The position numbers and the translations under genes were made by a program. A model generated the notes under the pieces. It saw nothing but the letters and a program-made list of their open reading frames with translations, had not been told where the DNA came from and searched no databases. A DNA stretch of 64,000 nucleotides from Lingula anatina. Its lineage: Eukaryota; Brachiopoda; Lingulata; Lingulida; Lingulidae. The DNA lies in contig NW_019774236.1 in the NCBI RefSeq assembly GCF_001039355.2, positions 92,154 through 156,153 on the forward strand, written 5' to 3'. Positions within the stretch are counted from its first letter, which is position 1. Each line of letters starts with the position of its first letter. This document shows, one piece after another, positions 12,259 through 25,180 of this stretch.

Positions 12259-14007
12259 TAATGTGAGTGGTAGCCTTGCAACTGGTTGATTACGTTTGAA
12301 TCTGTATTCTCTGTTCAGCGCGATGAATCTTTTGTCTTGGCCAAATAACCTTTCTCTTTCCGTATCGCCGTATCTTGTGAAGTTATTAATTTGCACGGCC
12401 AAGATGTCTGAGCTTAGCGTCATTCTTGGCATTGATTTGCCGATGGCAAAAAAATAATCTGATCAAAGAAAATGAATGTCCTCTGGGTTAATTTACTTTC
12501 TGGATTTGACAGGGATGTAGGGATGTACGCGAGGTAATTTTTCTCCGTCTGGCACAACTAATAAGTGTGGGGATTCAAGAATTTCTTAGATTATGCATAA
12601 AATATTTTGGTGCCAGAATTTGGTGATACAGAAGTAGTGAACATTATCTGTATTCTTTTTCAATTTTTTATTAGAAATTAGAAATAGGTATAATAATACT
12701 CAACCACTCCATGTATTGAAATTATATTTGGTAAGTAATAGATCCCACAGAAGAGGAGGAGCTTATGATTAAGCGTGGAAAAAACAACTGCTCATTACAT
12801 GAAATTTCCTTTCATTAGAGAAACGTTGCGATCATTTACATGCTTAAACTTGTTATCTGAACTGCAAGTGAACTGCCATGCACACAGAGTCCGTCTCAGT
12901 TGGGCACTATATTTGCCCTGCTACACAGTTGCGTTATCTACGTATTAATATAGAAATTGGAGTTCATGCAAACCTCGCGTTATTTCATGAAATATTATTT
13001 GTTAGATTTTCCATGTAGCAGCTGCTTCCACCAGCGCACTGGGACCCCGGTGGAGAGCAAAATTGACTAGTTTCTACCGCACTAGACAGTCCATTTTACA
13101 TGTTCAGAAACCCAGCTCTTTGCAGCATTGATTATTCATGAGGCGAGTCTTTTAAAAGAGTTACAGGGGTTTTGTGTATTTGATTGATCTATTCTGGTTG
13201 TTTTGGGATCATTGCTTGTCCCTGACTGTGGTAATGGTCACTATTACAGGATATTCAGCATGCTAGTTTACTGCACGTTTCTCTTTCTCTCTCAGAGAGA
13301 GAAAAATGAAATGTATCTACACAAACCGATGCTTAGCGTGGCATTGGCAACAAATGTGATCAGACTGAAGCTTTATGTCAATCTCCTGCCAAGCCAGGAT
13401 TCGGGTGGGAGTGGGGGTTGGGGGGGGGGGTTGCGGGGTGGGGGGTGGGGGTTGGAATGGAAAGGGTAGTTAAGAACCTCAGAACCCTGAGTTAGTCTGC
13501 ATGGGAACTCGGAGAACTTTGTCTACTTGGGCGGCCTGATAGCTTTTTTAACATCGCAATTCATCACCACCTTACAGCAAATTAAGGTTGCAGTTTGCAG
13601 GGGTTTTTAAAGTGGAGCAGTTGAGAGGTGTTGTGATGAGTCCGGGGCTACACTCAGTGTAGCGTGTTTGGGTCAAATGAGGACAGTTTAGGGCCCGAGG
13701 CTCAGCTGACGTCTGCCCCAGGGAGTTGAGGGTCTTGGCAGCAGTGGAGGGAGTCTGTAATTGCACCAAACACGACTTAATTTTACATTCACAACATTCC
13801 CTTTCAAGGTCTGAATTTTTTTTTCTGTACCTTTTAACCGAATAAGTTGATCCTTTGGGAAGACTTCAATCCTGATAACAATGTTCTTAAAACTGAAGGA
13901 TGAAATAAAATTGCAGTCTTTTCTTGGCTGGAGAGCCACAGATTGAATTAGCAACAAGATCCCGTCTGCAAGTCTCATCTTGGCCTAATGGATTCTGGCT
14001 GCACAAC

Positions 14008-14210
14008 AGAGAGAGAGAGAGAGAAAAGAGAGAAAGAGAGAGATAAAGAGGAGAGAGAGAGAGAGAAAGAGAGAGAAAAGAGAGAAAGAAAGAGAGAGAG
14101 TGAGTGAGAGAGAGAGAAAGAGAGAATGTGTGTGTTTGTATGTGAAAGAGAGATGAAAAGTGTTAGTGTGTTTGAGAAAGAAAGAAAGAGAGAGAGAGAG
14201 AAAGAGAGAT
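14008..14210. repeat. GA-rich microsatellite cluster
   Basis: Interrupted (GA)n with GAAA variants and a short TG segment. The purine bias is on the + strand. Confidence 0.85.
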
Positions 14211-15535
14211 TAATAAGGTGTTCAGATAGGAACTAAGACTGCACTTCCACTGTCCAGTGATCTTGTGACAACTTTGTGCCTTTAATAACACCTGCCGCCT
14301 GTGTTCAGAGTGTCTCATCAGAGAACACCAATCCACAGCAAGTTTTCCTACCTGTGTTACCATGTTACCATATCAATTGGGGGGAGGGGGGGTCCTGAGG
14401 GGGCAGATTGGACCCCAGTGGCTAGCACCATTTCGGCCCAAGTTTTGCAATTTCATTACAGGCTTCAACATAAATATTAAGCTGTTCAATATTCCTTCAT
14501 AAACAGGCATATTTCCCTGTCCCTCAGAAGCTGCAGTTGAAAATATCAATATAGCCAGAAGTGCATAGTGCTCTTCGTGGAATAATTAACTGTTGATTCA
14601 AACTCACAGATGGGAAGATATGATATAATGTTATTCATGTTAAATATTTACACCGAGCTGGCTGTCAAATTGGGCTCCACTACCAACAAAACAATTTGTA
14701 CGTTTTGCCAAGAGTCAACACGGCATAATAAGCAGCAGAAAAGAGCTAGATTTCTAGAATTCTCTAGGAGGCAAAAAGGCAAAAACGTCGATTACTTGCA
14801 GGTGGGGATTTGCTGCCGCGTTCAGACAGGGGAGATAAACCCGAACTGGTTAGGTCCTGATGACATCAGCAGACACCATATTTGTTAACTGAAAATGTAG
14901 TAGACGTCATTTCCACAAAACAATTTGAATTTGCATATGGAACTAAAAATCACAAGAGATGATAATGTGTTCTGTTTAAGATGTGAAGTTGTGATAGATC
15001 TTGAAAATCAATATTGCTTTGATTGAATGGAAAGAGAGGGTTTAGAATAGGGCACTTAGGTAAAACGTTTCAGAAATGCAATCATGGCCCCTGCACCAAG
15101 AGCTTGCCTTTCTGTTCTATTCATTTTGACAAAGGGGGTGATTCCTACAGGACGAACTGACAAAGCTTAGTTTTAATCTTGGAAATGTCATTATTGATTT
15201 CTTAATTTATTAATTAATGAGGTTGTCTTATAAGGTCATTGTGACCCAAACCAGTGAAAATCTGAAACTGTTTCAATCCATCCTTTATTGACTTTGTTAT
15301 TTTTTTTGTTAGCAGTCAGAACACAAGGCCACAAGTGGAAGTCAACAATTTTACTTAAATGGCTACATTTTGTTGCACAGCAATTTTTGGTAATGTATTT
15401 AGGTCAAGCAAATGGCAGCTTAAAGAAAAAATGAGTACTGCTGCAAGAAAATTGAGATATTCCTAGACATGTGTTTTAACTGCCTACCCTTGAAATTGTA
15501 AAATCATAAAAAAAAATAATAATAATAATTGTCAG

Positions 15536-15871
15536 AGGTCTGGTTGGTAAGGGTCTGGTGAGCAGGGGTCTGGTTGGTAAGGGTCTGGTGAACAGGGGTC
15601 TGGTGAGCAGGGGTCTGGTTGGTAAGGGTCTAGTGAGCAGGGGTCTGGTTGGTAAGGGTCTGGTGAACAGGGGTCTGGTTGGTAAGGGTATGGTGAGCAG
15701 GGATCTGGTTGGTAGGGGTCTAGTGAGGAGGGGTCTGGTTGGTAAGGGTCTAGTGAGCAGGGGTCTGGTTGGTANGGTTGGTAAGGGTCTAGTGAGCAGG
15801 GGTCTGGTTGGTTGGAGTCTGGTGAGCAGGGGTCTGGTTGGTAGGAGTCTGGTTGGTAGGGGTCTGGTGAG
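15536..15871. repeat. Minisatellite, 30-bp unit made of two 15-bp halves
   Basis: The halves are GGGTCTGGTTGGTAA and GGGTCTGGTGAGCAG, alternating about 11 times with point variants and one undetermined base at 15775. Because 30 is a multiple of three, both strands stay open and give pseudo-proteins (YQPDPCS-type and VGKGLVSRGL-type), which are not genes. Degenerate units continue to about 15916. Confidence 0.9.
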
Positions 15872-16856
15872 AATTTTGTGAACAGGGGGTTAGTGGTCTG
15901 GTGGTGAAAGAGTCTGGCTAGGAACTTATGGTAGGGCATGGAAAAATTGGTGCTTTGTGTGAACAGCTGAAGTCCCTGCTATAAGGCAGTGTCAACAGAA
16001 CCAGGGGGAAGACCGATTTTCTAGATCACTAGAGCAGCTGAGACATCATTCCTGTGTAAATTTCAAAGGCTGATTCAACATGGTCTTTTATTTTGATATG
16101 GTTTTAACCACTGCTAACTAAAGTGCAACATTTAGTGCTTATTTAGGCCAGTCCATTTTTATACCACTTCCAGAGAAGTATAGATTAGAAATGGTCCCCG
16201 AAGTGCCCCGTATTACAACATATCAATTCTTGCACTTTTAAATTCAACGAAACACAATTTGTGGTGCTTTCGAAAGGTGAAACCCAATAACAGCCAGAAG
16301 ATGGAGAGATTTCCAATCAGAACTAAGCCCCGTCTGGTTGGAGCTTCCTGATGGGAGAGGCCGGGGGTCCCAGGGCTGTCTGGGGAGGATGTCATATATT
16401 TTCATGTCCGTGAAGAAGGCGATATAAAAGACAGTAAAGTGATGTGATGAACTGCCGTCTAATGTTCATCAGAACCGCCTCCCTGTCATTGGTCTTCTGT
16501 AGTCATGTTCAACATCAGTTTAACTACGCCATTTTTCATATTTACCACAGGAAGTGGACAGGTTGACGGTTGCTAAAATATGTTTCAGGCTTTAAGGTCC
16601 TTTTTCATATCGCATAACACTTTACTGTTGTGCACTGTTTTGAGAAAGATTATCACCTGTGTCATTGCATATGAGTGTCATCTAAACGATTTCCTTCACT
16701 CAGCTTGGTCAGTTGATGGTAACAGGGATTAATTTGAATTATACTTTAGGGCTAATGAAAGGAAATTAAAAAAAAAAAAAAAACTGTCCAGTTATTCCTT
16801 TTTAGGACCAGTGAAACTGATGGAATACAGAATAATTCACCCCTTCATTTGAAAAT

Positions 16857-17406
16857 CAGGCCTAACCAACTACCAGACTCGGCACCTAAGGATCCTGAAT
16901 TAACCGGTATATCGGACCACACTACCCGTTTTCAAGGTGTGTGTCAGTTCGTATTTCGGAGTATCATACCCCAGAACAAATTTTGTAGGACGACTGCGAG
17001 CTCATCCACGCTCGACTGAACAACCTGAAACAGTACTCTTACTTTAGAGTACTCTATTTCATTGTCTCTATGGGGGTATATGGGGACTTTACGACATTCG
17101 GTTTGAATGTTTTAACCACTTTTGATAGGGCTATTTTGCATTGTATTAGATTAATGTGGCAGTCTAAGGTTCATCTAGGTGGCTTTCAAATTTATGCACC
17201 CGGTTTTAAAATCATATAGCGATTAAATACGACAATCGTTTACTATCCAATCAAGGTGACAGCCGAGCGTGGGCTCATCCTGTCGGTGTTCTGACTGATA
17301 CTCCGAAATGCGATCTGACACACACCTTGAAAACGGGTTGTGTGGTCCGATAAGACCGGTTAATTCAGGATCCTTAGGTGCCGAGTCTGGTAGTTGGTTA
17401 GGCCTG
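16857..17406. mobile_element. Non-autonomous element with long inverted repeats, 550 bp
   Basis: The left end CAGGCCTAACCAACTACCAG is repeated inverted at the right end. The near-identical outer arms span about 115 bp, and weaker matching continues inward (CTCATCCACGCTCG against CGAGCGTGGGCTCATCC). Five-base AAAAT flanks both sides (16852-16856 and 17407-17411), consistent with a target duplication. There is no transposase frame. Superfamily not assigned. Confidence 0.75.
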
Positions 17407-18486
17407 AAAATGTACTAAGAAAGATTTCAAGAGACATATCCTCTGTCTGGATCGGCTTATTATAATCTGTACTCGGTGCCTCTTTCTATAAAGTGCTCTG
17501 ACAGAGATTGATATTGTCAACATGGTAGTTATTTAAATGTGCACATACATTATTTGTTATGTTATTGATATAAGAATATCTCGATAAAGAAAGATAATCC
17601 ATATTCAGAAGCAAATACAATACTCTTACATGAACAAAGTAGGCAACACTGAAAAAAACAAATTGGTTTAGTTTGCGTGGAAAGAGTATAAAAGTACTTT
17701 TGTTACTGCAGGGATAATATTACAGGTATGTGTATGTGTCATATTCCGCCTGGTCACCCAGCTCTCCTTACACAAAGCAAGAAAACTACGCCTCTGGCCA
17801 TCAGGCATGTATTGAATTGTGTGAAATAACTTCATAAATATTTAATTCCACTGACAGAATCAATAATTTAACAGCTATTTCAGGCAGATCTCCCATACAA
17901 AGAAATCAACTGTAGAATTGGGATAGAAGTGGAGTAATTGTAAAGAGCGTGTCGCAGCCAAGGACCTGGCTTTAAGTCAATAATTACTTGGAGTGGTCCC
18001 TTTTATGGTGAAATGAAAGGCCCTTTTTACATGGAAAACTGATATGTTAAAAAATTTCAGACTTCAGCATATTATATCTGTTGCATCATATAGTTTTGTT
18101 TTTCTGGTCATGCAGGCAAATTAATATTTGTATATATTTATATATATAGGTCTCAGCAAAAGGTATTTGTGATGATTTTGCCGTTGGTTGAGTGATCATT
18201 GAAAATGTTCTCCTAAGCGGGAGAGACAATTGTGTGTTATTCTCATTGATCTGCATTGTGAGCGAGCACACAGAAGGCTGAATAGCGCTCTCTCCTCCAT
18301 ATCTTGTACAGCCGCAACATGGTAACAGTGGCAATATTGACGTCTTATCCCCTCAGTACCCACTGACATTGATGTGGTGCTGGACAATTTTCTGAGCAAA
18401 TGAACAGAGAGAAAGACGCGTGTGGCTGTAAGTGGAGTGGGTTAGGAAGCAGGGACTCTACAGCTCTTTTCAGCAGCACTTACTTA

Positions 18487-18705
18487 GACCCCATTCCCAT
18501 AGATTTTAGATCAATCTATCCCTGTGGGGAGTCTCACTAGATAACTGTCAGCTTAGCCAGCTTAAGCGTCTGTCCTGCCTACTAAAAGCTGTAAGGGGGG
18601 AATTAACTATGGTGCGTGCTCGGCTGACTGCAATTTAGCTTGAACCCCCAGGGAGTTAGGTCGATCTAAATCTCTGGATCGATCTAAATCTCTGGGAATG
18701 CACCC
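18487..18705 (-). mobile_element. Harbinger-like MITE, inverted copy
   Basis: Flanked by TTA at 18484-18486 and 18706-18708. It starts GACCCCATTCCCATAGATTT and ends TCTCTGGGAATGCACCC. Internal words (GAGTCTCACTAGATAACTG, CCCCCAGGGAGTTAGGTCGA) are the reverse complement of those in the copies at 4515 and 62210. Confidence 0.75.
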
Positions 18706-19937
18706 TTAGCCTGTCTATAGCCTGTCTATAGCTTGGTCTATAGCCTGCCTCTCGACTCTGCAGATTGGCCACAAATATAGCAAGGCAGTAGCATATTGCT
18801 GGCAGTATACAAGGATTTATGTCAGCTTGGGCAATAATAGCACTTGGAATAAACTAATTATGCACGTACAGATAGAAAGATATACAGCTTATTTGGAATA
18901 GATATTTCTCTTTGCTATTATCTTTATGCTTTATGTATTAAGTGTCTGGGGCGAGAAATGACTGGTTTACAAATGAAAGGAGATTTTTAGTCTAGTACAT
19001 AAAAAAGTGTTGGAAGCTATTTTGTCTTAGAGTAAATATTAATGAGGCTGTATCTTTTTTGGGAGTGTCAAAGCACACACTTAAAACGAGACGAGATGAA
19101 TACTTCATCACCGAGTCGGTGTTTAAGTGGTGGAAAATGATCCAATAATTCCAGTATTTTTCACTCAATCTGAAATTTCTTTAGCATTTTCTAATTTATA
19201 AAAGATTAGTAATGGTAGCGTGAGTGTTGCAAGTGCCATTTATTTATTTTTTTTTGCATTATTTATTTCAAGTAAGAGGATGTATGTTAGACACAATGGT
19301 AGACAACTCCAGCTATTATCCCAAGGGGAGCTTTCAGGTTTTATTCTCCATAGACTTTGTTTCTCCTTGGGACTGATGCTGAGCACAAATTTGCTTGATT
19401 ACAATAAGAAAAGATGACCCCAATTAAGGGAATTGATTGTTCAAAGCGTTTTGGAGCGTGTTGTACTCGTCCAATATAGAAAAGTCAGGTTCTTTGGGGG
19501 GAGGGGGGGTGATTATTTACGAAAGTGGCCTGACCAATAATGAAAAAAGGGAAAATAACATCCTCTCAGGTTTGGGATAAAAGACGTAGAGATAACCGCT
19601 GCAGAAAATGATCCCCAACAACCAATATGAAAGTCAGATTCCGTATGCTAATTGAAGACCTCAATTGGCAGAAAATCAGGAAAACACTTTGATGTTCGAT
19701 GTCATCTCAGCGGGTTATAATTAGTCCGTGTGCCCTCAGTGCGCTGGCCATTGATTTTTACTCGTAATTTGAGCAACATCATACTGCAGTGGCATGGTGT
19801 TATCTAGTAATGACACGAGTGCTACGGCTTTGTTAGCCCCTCTGAAGAGATGTATGTAAACTTGAAGTAGAGACTCGTGGGGGACGGTGGTCTTTGATTG
19901 ATGTGTAAGAGGAGAGAGGGAAGGGAAAAATGGAGAA

Positions 19938-20003
19938 AGATGTAGTAAGAGAGACAAAGAGAGAGAGAGAGGGAGAAGCGAAAAATGGAGAAAGATGTAG
20001 TAA

Positions 20004-20036
<33 letters not shown>

Positions 20037-20049
20037 AGGGAGAAGGGGA

Positions 20050-20095
<46 letters not shown>
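19938..20095. repeat. (GA)n microsatellite cluster
   Basis: Repeated GGAGAAAGATGTAGTAAGAG blocks separated by expanded GA tracts, so a short minisatellite has arisen around the dinucleotide repeat. It creates long Ser/Leu and Arg/Glu pseudo-frames. Confidence 0.85.
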
Positions 20096-22438
20096 GAAAA
20101 TGAGACAGAAGGAGAGAAAGAGGAGAGAAAACAGCAAGGGAGAGACAAGCTGTTATATATATTACAAGGCGGGTCTTTCTGTTCATGCACTTATTTATTC
20201 CCTTGGGTTAATGTTTGACAAAATTAGGACCCCTTTTTAGGCCATAGGGCTGGGACATTGCATTGGACATAGCCATGTTACCAAATTATGTTCCAAATGG
20301 ACATTTAGGTCGACAAAGTTGGGTAGAGAATAGCTACATTATTGACTGAATATAGCAGAAACAGGTTATATATGGGAGTGATAATCTGTTGTAAGCCATC
20401 TAAAACACAACTTATATGTCCATGTTTCTCAGTAGGATGTTCAGATTTGAGAGGTTGGAAGGCAGACGGCAAGTTCGAGAGGATTAAGATTCAGGTGATG
20501 GCAGTGCATAATATTATTATAATAACATTTGATAATGTTATGAGAAATAAGGCTTTTGGATTGGGCATATAAACTTCACTATTTCCTCTGTAGCGATAAT
20601 GGTTCAGATTTAATTGTTGTAATATCACAGAGATATAGCCAGTGGGGGCGGGGGGGGGGGGAGGGGGGGTGCGGAGGAGGGCTTTCAAAATTTTTTACAT
20701 AACATTTTGAAAAACTTAAAAAAGTGGACCTTTTTACTTCCTTACAGTACTAGTAAGTGACCTTTGCAGTTTGAAAAACAGCATAGACCCCAGTGCAACT
20801 GTCCATTCAGGGCAGATAGGTTTCAGTCAGATGCGCAGTTTTGCTGAACTCCCTTAATTTCACACCTCCCCTCCCCCATTTACAGCACTGTATCAAGTGC
20901 AGTGTAATACAACAGAAAACCTAAGCTCATTTCAAATGTTGGTGTCTTCATTGATGTCTTCACTGTGCCCTCTTGGCGGCACCTCCACCATTTTGGCTAA
21001 AAAATAAAAAAAAATCGCACTTAAACAACCTAATGAACTCACTGGGTACTGAGGTGTCAGAAGTCTGTGGGGGCCTCTCTGGCATAGGATGGGTTTACAG
21101 ATAGACCAGTTAACCGCTTTAAAGGAATAATTTATCGCGGATTACCACTCGGTTTCTGATCAGCACAGGCTTCTGGGATATCTCCATAGACATCTGTCTG
21201 CATGCTTGCTCTGTGTGAGCCGAGGATGTGGCGTAATCCAGGAAATAATGTAGAGATATGATAGGGATGGTAATGATGAATAGCAGGCAGATTGCTTAAC
21301 ACACCTGATCCAGGAAAATAACGAGAGTTCTGTATTTTTCACAGTGAGCTGGTCTGGTTGGTAGGTTGGTAGTTAGCAGAAGTGGGAAATGATGGAAGTG
21401 AATGGCTTTCTATTTGATAATGAAGCATTCAGCAAGCCTCGACTGGTCACTGTAGGAGCTTTGGGAGGGGGATGTTCAGTTCATTGCTGTACATTTACAT
21501 GTTATACATATCTTGACTTGATTTACTGATCTCTGTAGAAATCTCTCTCTCTCTCTCTCTCATTTTTAAAATTATACCATTTCATTTCTTTTTATATTCA
21601 TCAAAACTATTTATCTATAATCTTTGCTGTGATTTATATGTTTATTAAAAAAAAAAAAACAAAAAGAAAAATTTTAACATGTATGTACACATTGTCTTTT
21701 ATTTTGATACCGTGACAAAAATCTTAATTTTTTTAATGACTTACGCAATGGGGTACTACATATTTGATGACATTACAACAAATAAAGCCTTTGGATTGGG
21801 TAAAACTTTACTTCTTCCGCATTATGCCTTCTGTTTGTGCTCTAACAATATCGACTGATAAGATTATTGGCCTGATTAGTGCGACGAGGAAATAAAGTAC
21901 GTGCAATTGTTTAGCTTTTTTTTCTGCAGGAGAATAGTGTCATACCTCAGTGCTCTCCGTGTTTGAGGATTTCATGCCACTTCTCACGCTTTCCTATTTA
22001 GATACACAGCAGAGGAAATGAATGTAGCTGGCGCTTTGTTAAGAGGAAATGATAGGGAACAAGGGCTTTCATTGCCTCTTTAGTCTATAGGTGTATCCTG
22101 ATGATGGGTTTTGATCTTGGTTGAATTTTTTTTTTGTGAAATGCGCATGCTTGTGACATATATGGGTGGATGCATGTATGGTTCTGTGAAAACAGATGAT
22201 ATATACCATAGTACATTCTGTTCGATCAGATTATTTTTATTAAATCCAAGACTCTGACTGATGTGTGTCAAGTTTCTTTCCTGGAATTTTACCTGAAGTA
22301 ATGTGAAATGGATGAAGATATATTTTACCTGGCTGAAATGTTTAAACTTGACATTCAGGAACATGGTATGTCTTACAGGTTGTATATAATATATCAAACA
22401 TGGAGTCAGTGAGTCTGATACCAATAATACATCAAGTT

Positions 22439-22440
<2 letters not shown>

Positions 22441-22480
<40 letters not shown>
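22441..22480. repeat. (CT)n(CA)n microsatellite
   Basis: About ten CT units run directly into about nine CA units. Confidence 0.9.
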
Positions 22481-25151
22481 ATGTCTTTTTCTGATCTCCC
22501 TTAGCAAAATATCAGGCCTGCTGCAAATTTGTTGCAATATTGCTGCAATAATTTTTTCTTACAAACTTTTTTACAATATTGCTGCAAAATGTTCATTTTG
22601 TCAAAGGCTTATACATGTAAGCAATATAAAGTCAAAGTGCCCAAATCTCAAAAAGTTATATTTAAAAATTGAAGTCTGTGGGGTTAATTTGTGAATGGAA
22701 TAAGATGGCCATCCATAAATGATTTTATTTGTAAAATTTAATATACAGGTTGTTACCCCTCTTTAACTTGAAGGACATTTAACCCTATTCCTGTCTGCTA
22801 TGTGCAGGTAGTGGTAGCCTTTTTTTCTTATCCCTAGATTCAATATTTCCTCAGGGCATATGACCTTGATTGTAATTTTCCAATGACGAGGATGTTTTGG
22901 AAGTTATTCTGATACTTCATGGCAACACTGATGACTGAATTCTTCCTCTGAGGCACTCTGTTTGAAAACTAGCTTATATGCAAAGAATATTTTATTTTGC
23001 CTTAAGAAAATAAAAAGGCACATGGCTATTATTTGCCAATTTGCCAAACATTTGGTATTGATGCAGTTATTTATCTAACTCGCCTTTTTATCAAGATTGA
23101 TGAACTAATAAATAACTAAAAATTGAAATTAAACAAAAACAATGATCTGAGAAGAAAGTTAATTCACAAGATTTTATTTGAGAGAAGGGAAGAAAATACT
23201 CCGGGATGACGAGTCTGTGGCTGATGAGTAAAATTGATTTTGGTCGGGAAGAGCCATTTTGTAAACGAGAGGACATTGCTGCACTTCAGGCAAATGATGT
23301 CTCAATTAAATGATGAAATGACAGTAATTGGGATGAAGCATGAGTACAGGAATGTTGCCAATGACTTTGAACACAGACACTGAAAACTGGAGAGAAAAAA
23401 AAAGAGTAGAGAGAATGAATGGTTATTGGAAGGAGCAGGACTGACGTGGTTTTGTCCCCACCAGAGACTGCTTGATAAATGACTGCACTTAAGATTTTGT
23501 ACTTGACGAAGTTGATAACTTGATAGGAATATGCTAAATAGATTTATGATGCTGGGGGGGATACACCTCCATTTGCTATCACGGCCCATGATCAGGCTGC
23601 TGCTATAAGAGGATGAAGGCAACTTTAATGTAAATAAATATTCTCGACCAGAAATGTTTCAAACATCGATATTTTGCATAATTATAAAATAACCATATGA
23701 GCTAAGGTAAATAATTTACCATATATTGATTGATACTCCACCTATCATTTTTTATGCACACTGAAGATCTTCCTCACTACACATAACATAGTTTTTTAAT
23801 TATTGAAAATGTTTCATGTTTCTGAACTTCTTTGGTTGAGTGTACCGCATGTACAACATTGGTCAGCTGCCAGTGGCATGCTCTGTTATACCCAACACAA
23901 TCTAGCTTGTAGTTTCTTAACTGTATTCACAATAAACTGACACCTGAAAATAGCAGGTATTTATAGGCAAGCCTGCTAAGAATAGACAGGTAGTTACATA
24001 GTGTACACAGGTCTAGTGGTTGGGTACTCCGTGGTTGAGACGTTTCAAAATAAGGCCGTGTAAACACACAAGCATTGGAGTCAGTACCATTGCAGTTGGA
24101 ATATTGGACTGTGGTTCCTTATCATTAATTTTGAGAGAAAAGTCACTAATGTGTGGTTCCAAGTCACAAACTGCGTTTTTTGTCCCTTAGACTTGTTATT
24201 AGTTTCTTGTTTGGTAAATTTACACATCAGCACAAACCTCATCTTTGTATGGCAACAAGAATCAATCAGTAACCATGGCGAGGGGTTTGTGATGAAATGT
24301 CATGTATGTTTTGTATGAATTCTCCAGGCCAGGGGTTTCCCTGGGATTTGGAGTACAAGGAGTTCAAAATGTAGTTCTGTGGTCACCAATTTACAGGGAG
24401 TCTTAACTACAAATATATTGTCATTCCCTATAAATTTCTTAAGTCGTCCAGTGGTTTTTGAAAATAAAGGAGATCTTTTGAAGCAAGAGGCCATCCAAAT
24501 TATGGCTGGACATCTCTCTGGGAAAAACCTTGCCCCAGGCCAAAATCACACAGCCACTCTATCCAGAAGACCCAGGTATAGCCTGCCACAAGGCCTGAAG
24601 TTGAGTCATTAAATTGATAATGATAATGATGTTCTCTTATATATACTAGTAGATCTGTAAACCAAGGCAGAGCATGTGGCAGATAAAACACTATCACCAT
24701 AGCCACATATGGCAAGATAGCATGAGTGTTGGCGAGAGGTGTCCACGTTGTATATTGCGAGAGAGTGGCAGTTGTATTATTTGACATACATACCGAGAGA
24801 AAGTATTTGCATTTCATAGAAAACACCCTTAAAAACGAATGAAGTGTATATTGCCATGGTCACATACAGTAACATCTCAAGGTACGTATTCAAGCATATT
24901 GCCTGTTCCAAAGATTTCAGGGACCATGTACACATCTAATATACAAGGTGTAGTCTGTCCTCTGAACTCGTCTCCTGGATCTTGTCTGAAGATACGCTGA
25001 CTGTACAAAAACAAAAACAAGAAAAAAAGCCTTTTCTGGCATTACTTCCTGTCTGATCACACCTATAAATAGAGCAATTATGGAACTCCATCGGTCTGAT
25101 GTAATTTTTAGTCTAAACAAGCCCCATGGCTCTGCCAGGTTTCCAGCACAT

Positions 25152-25180
25152 GGTACCAAGGTAATGGTTACCACGGTAAC
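25152..25180 (+). promoter_or_regulatory. Candidate RFX X-box pair in Shal intron 1
   Basis: GTTACCACGGTAAC at 25167-25180 is a perfect 14-bp inverted X-box (two RFX half sites, 2-bp spacer). It is preceded directly by a degenerate version, GGTACCAAGGTAAT, at 25152-25165. RFX factors act in ciliated sensory neurons in animals. The sequence match is clear. Function is inferred. Confidence 0.35.

Noticed and set aside
19736-20240. Overlapping Ser/Leu-rich (minus) and Arg/Glu-rich (plus) frames
   Set aside because: Pure products of GA/CT microsatellites with no independent coding signal.
24500-24826. 108-codon minus-strand frame with a Trp-rich segment
   Set aside because: No start context, splice support or recognised domain. 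At most an old repeat remnant.
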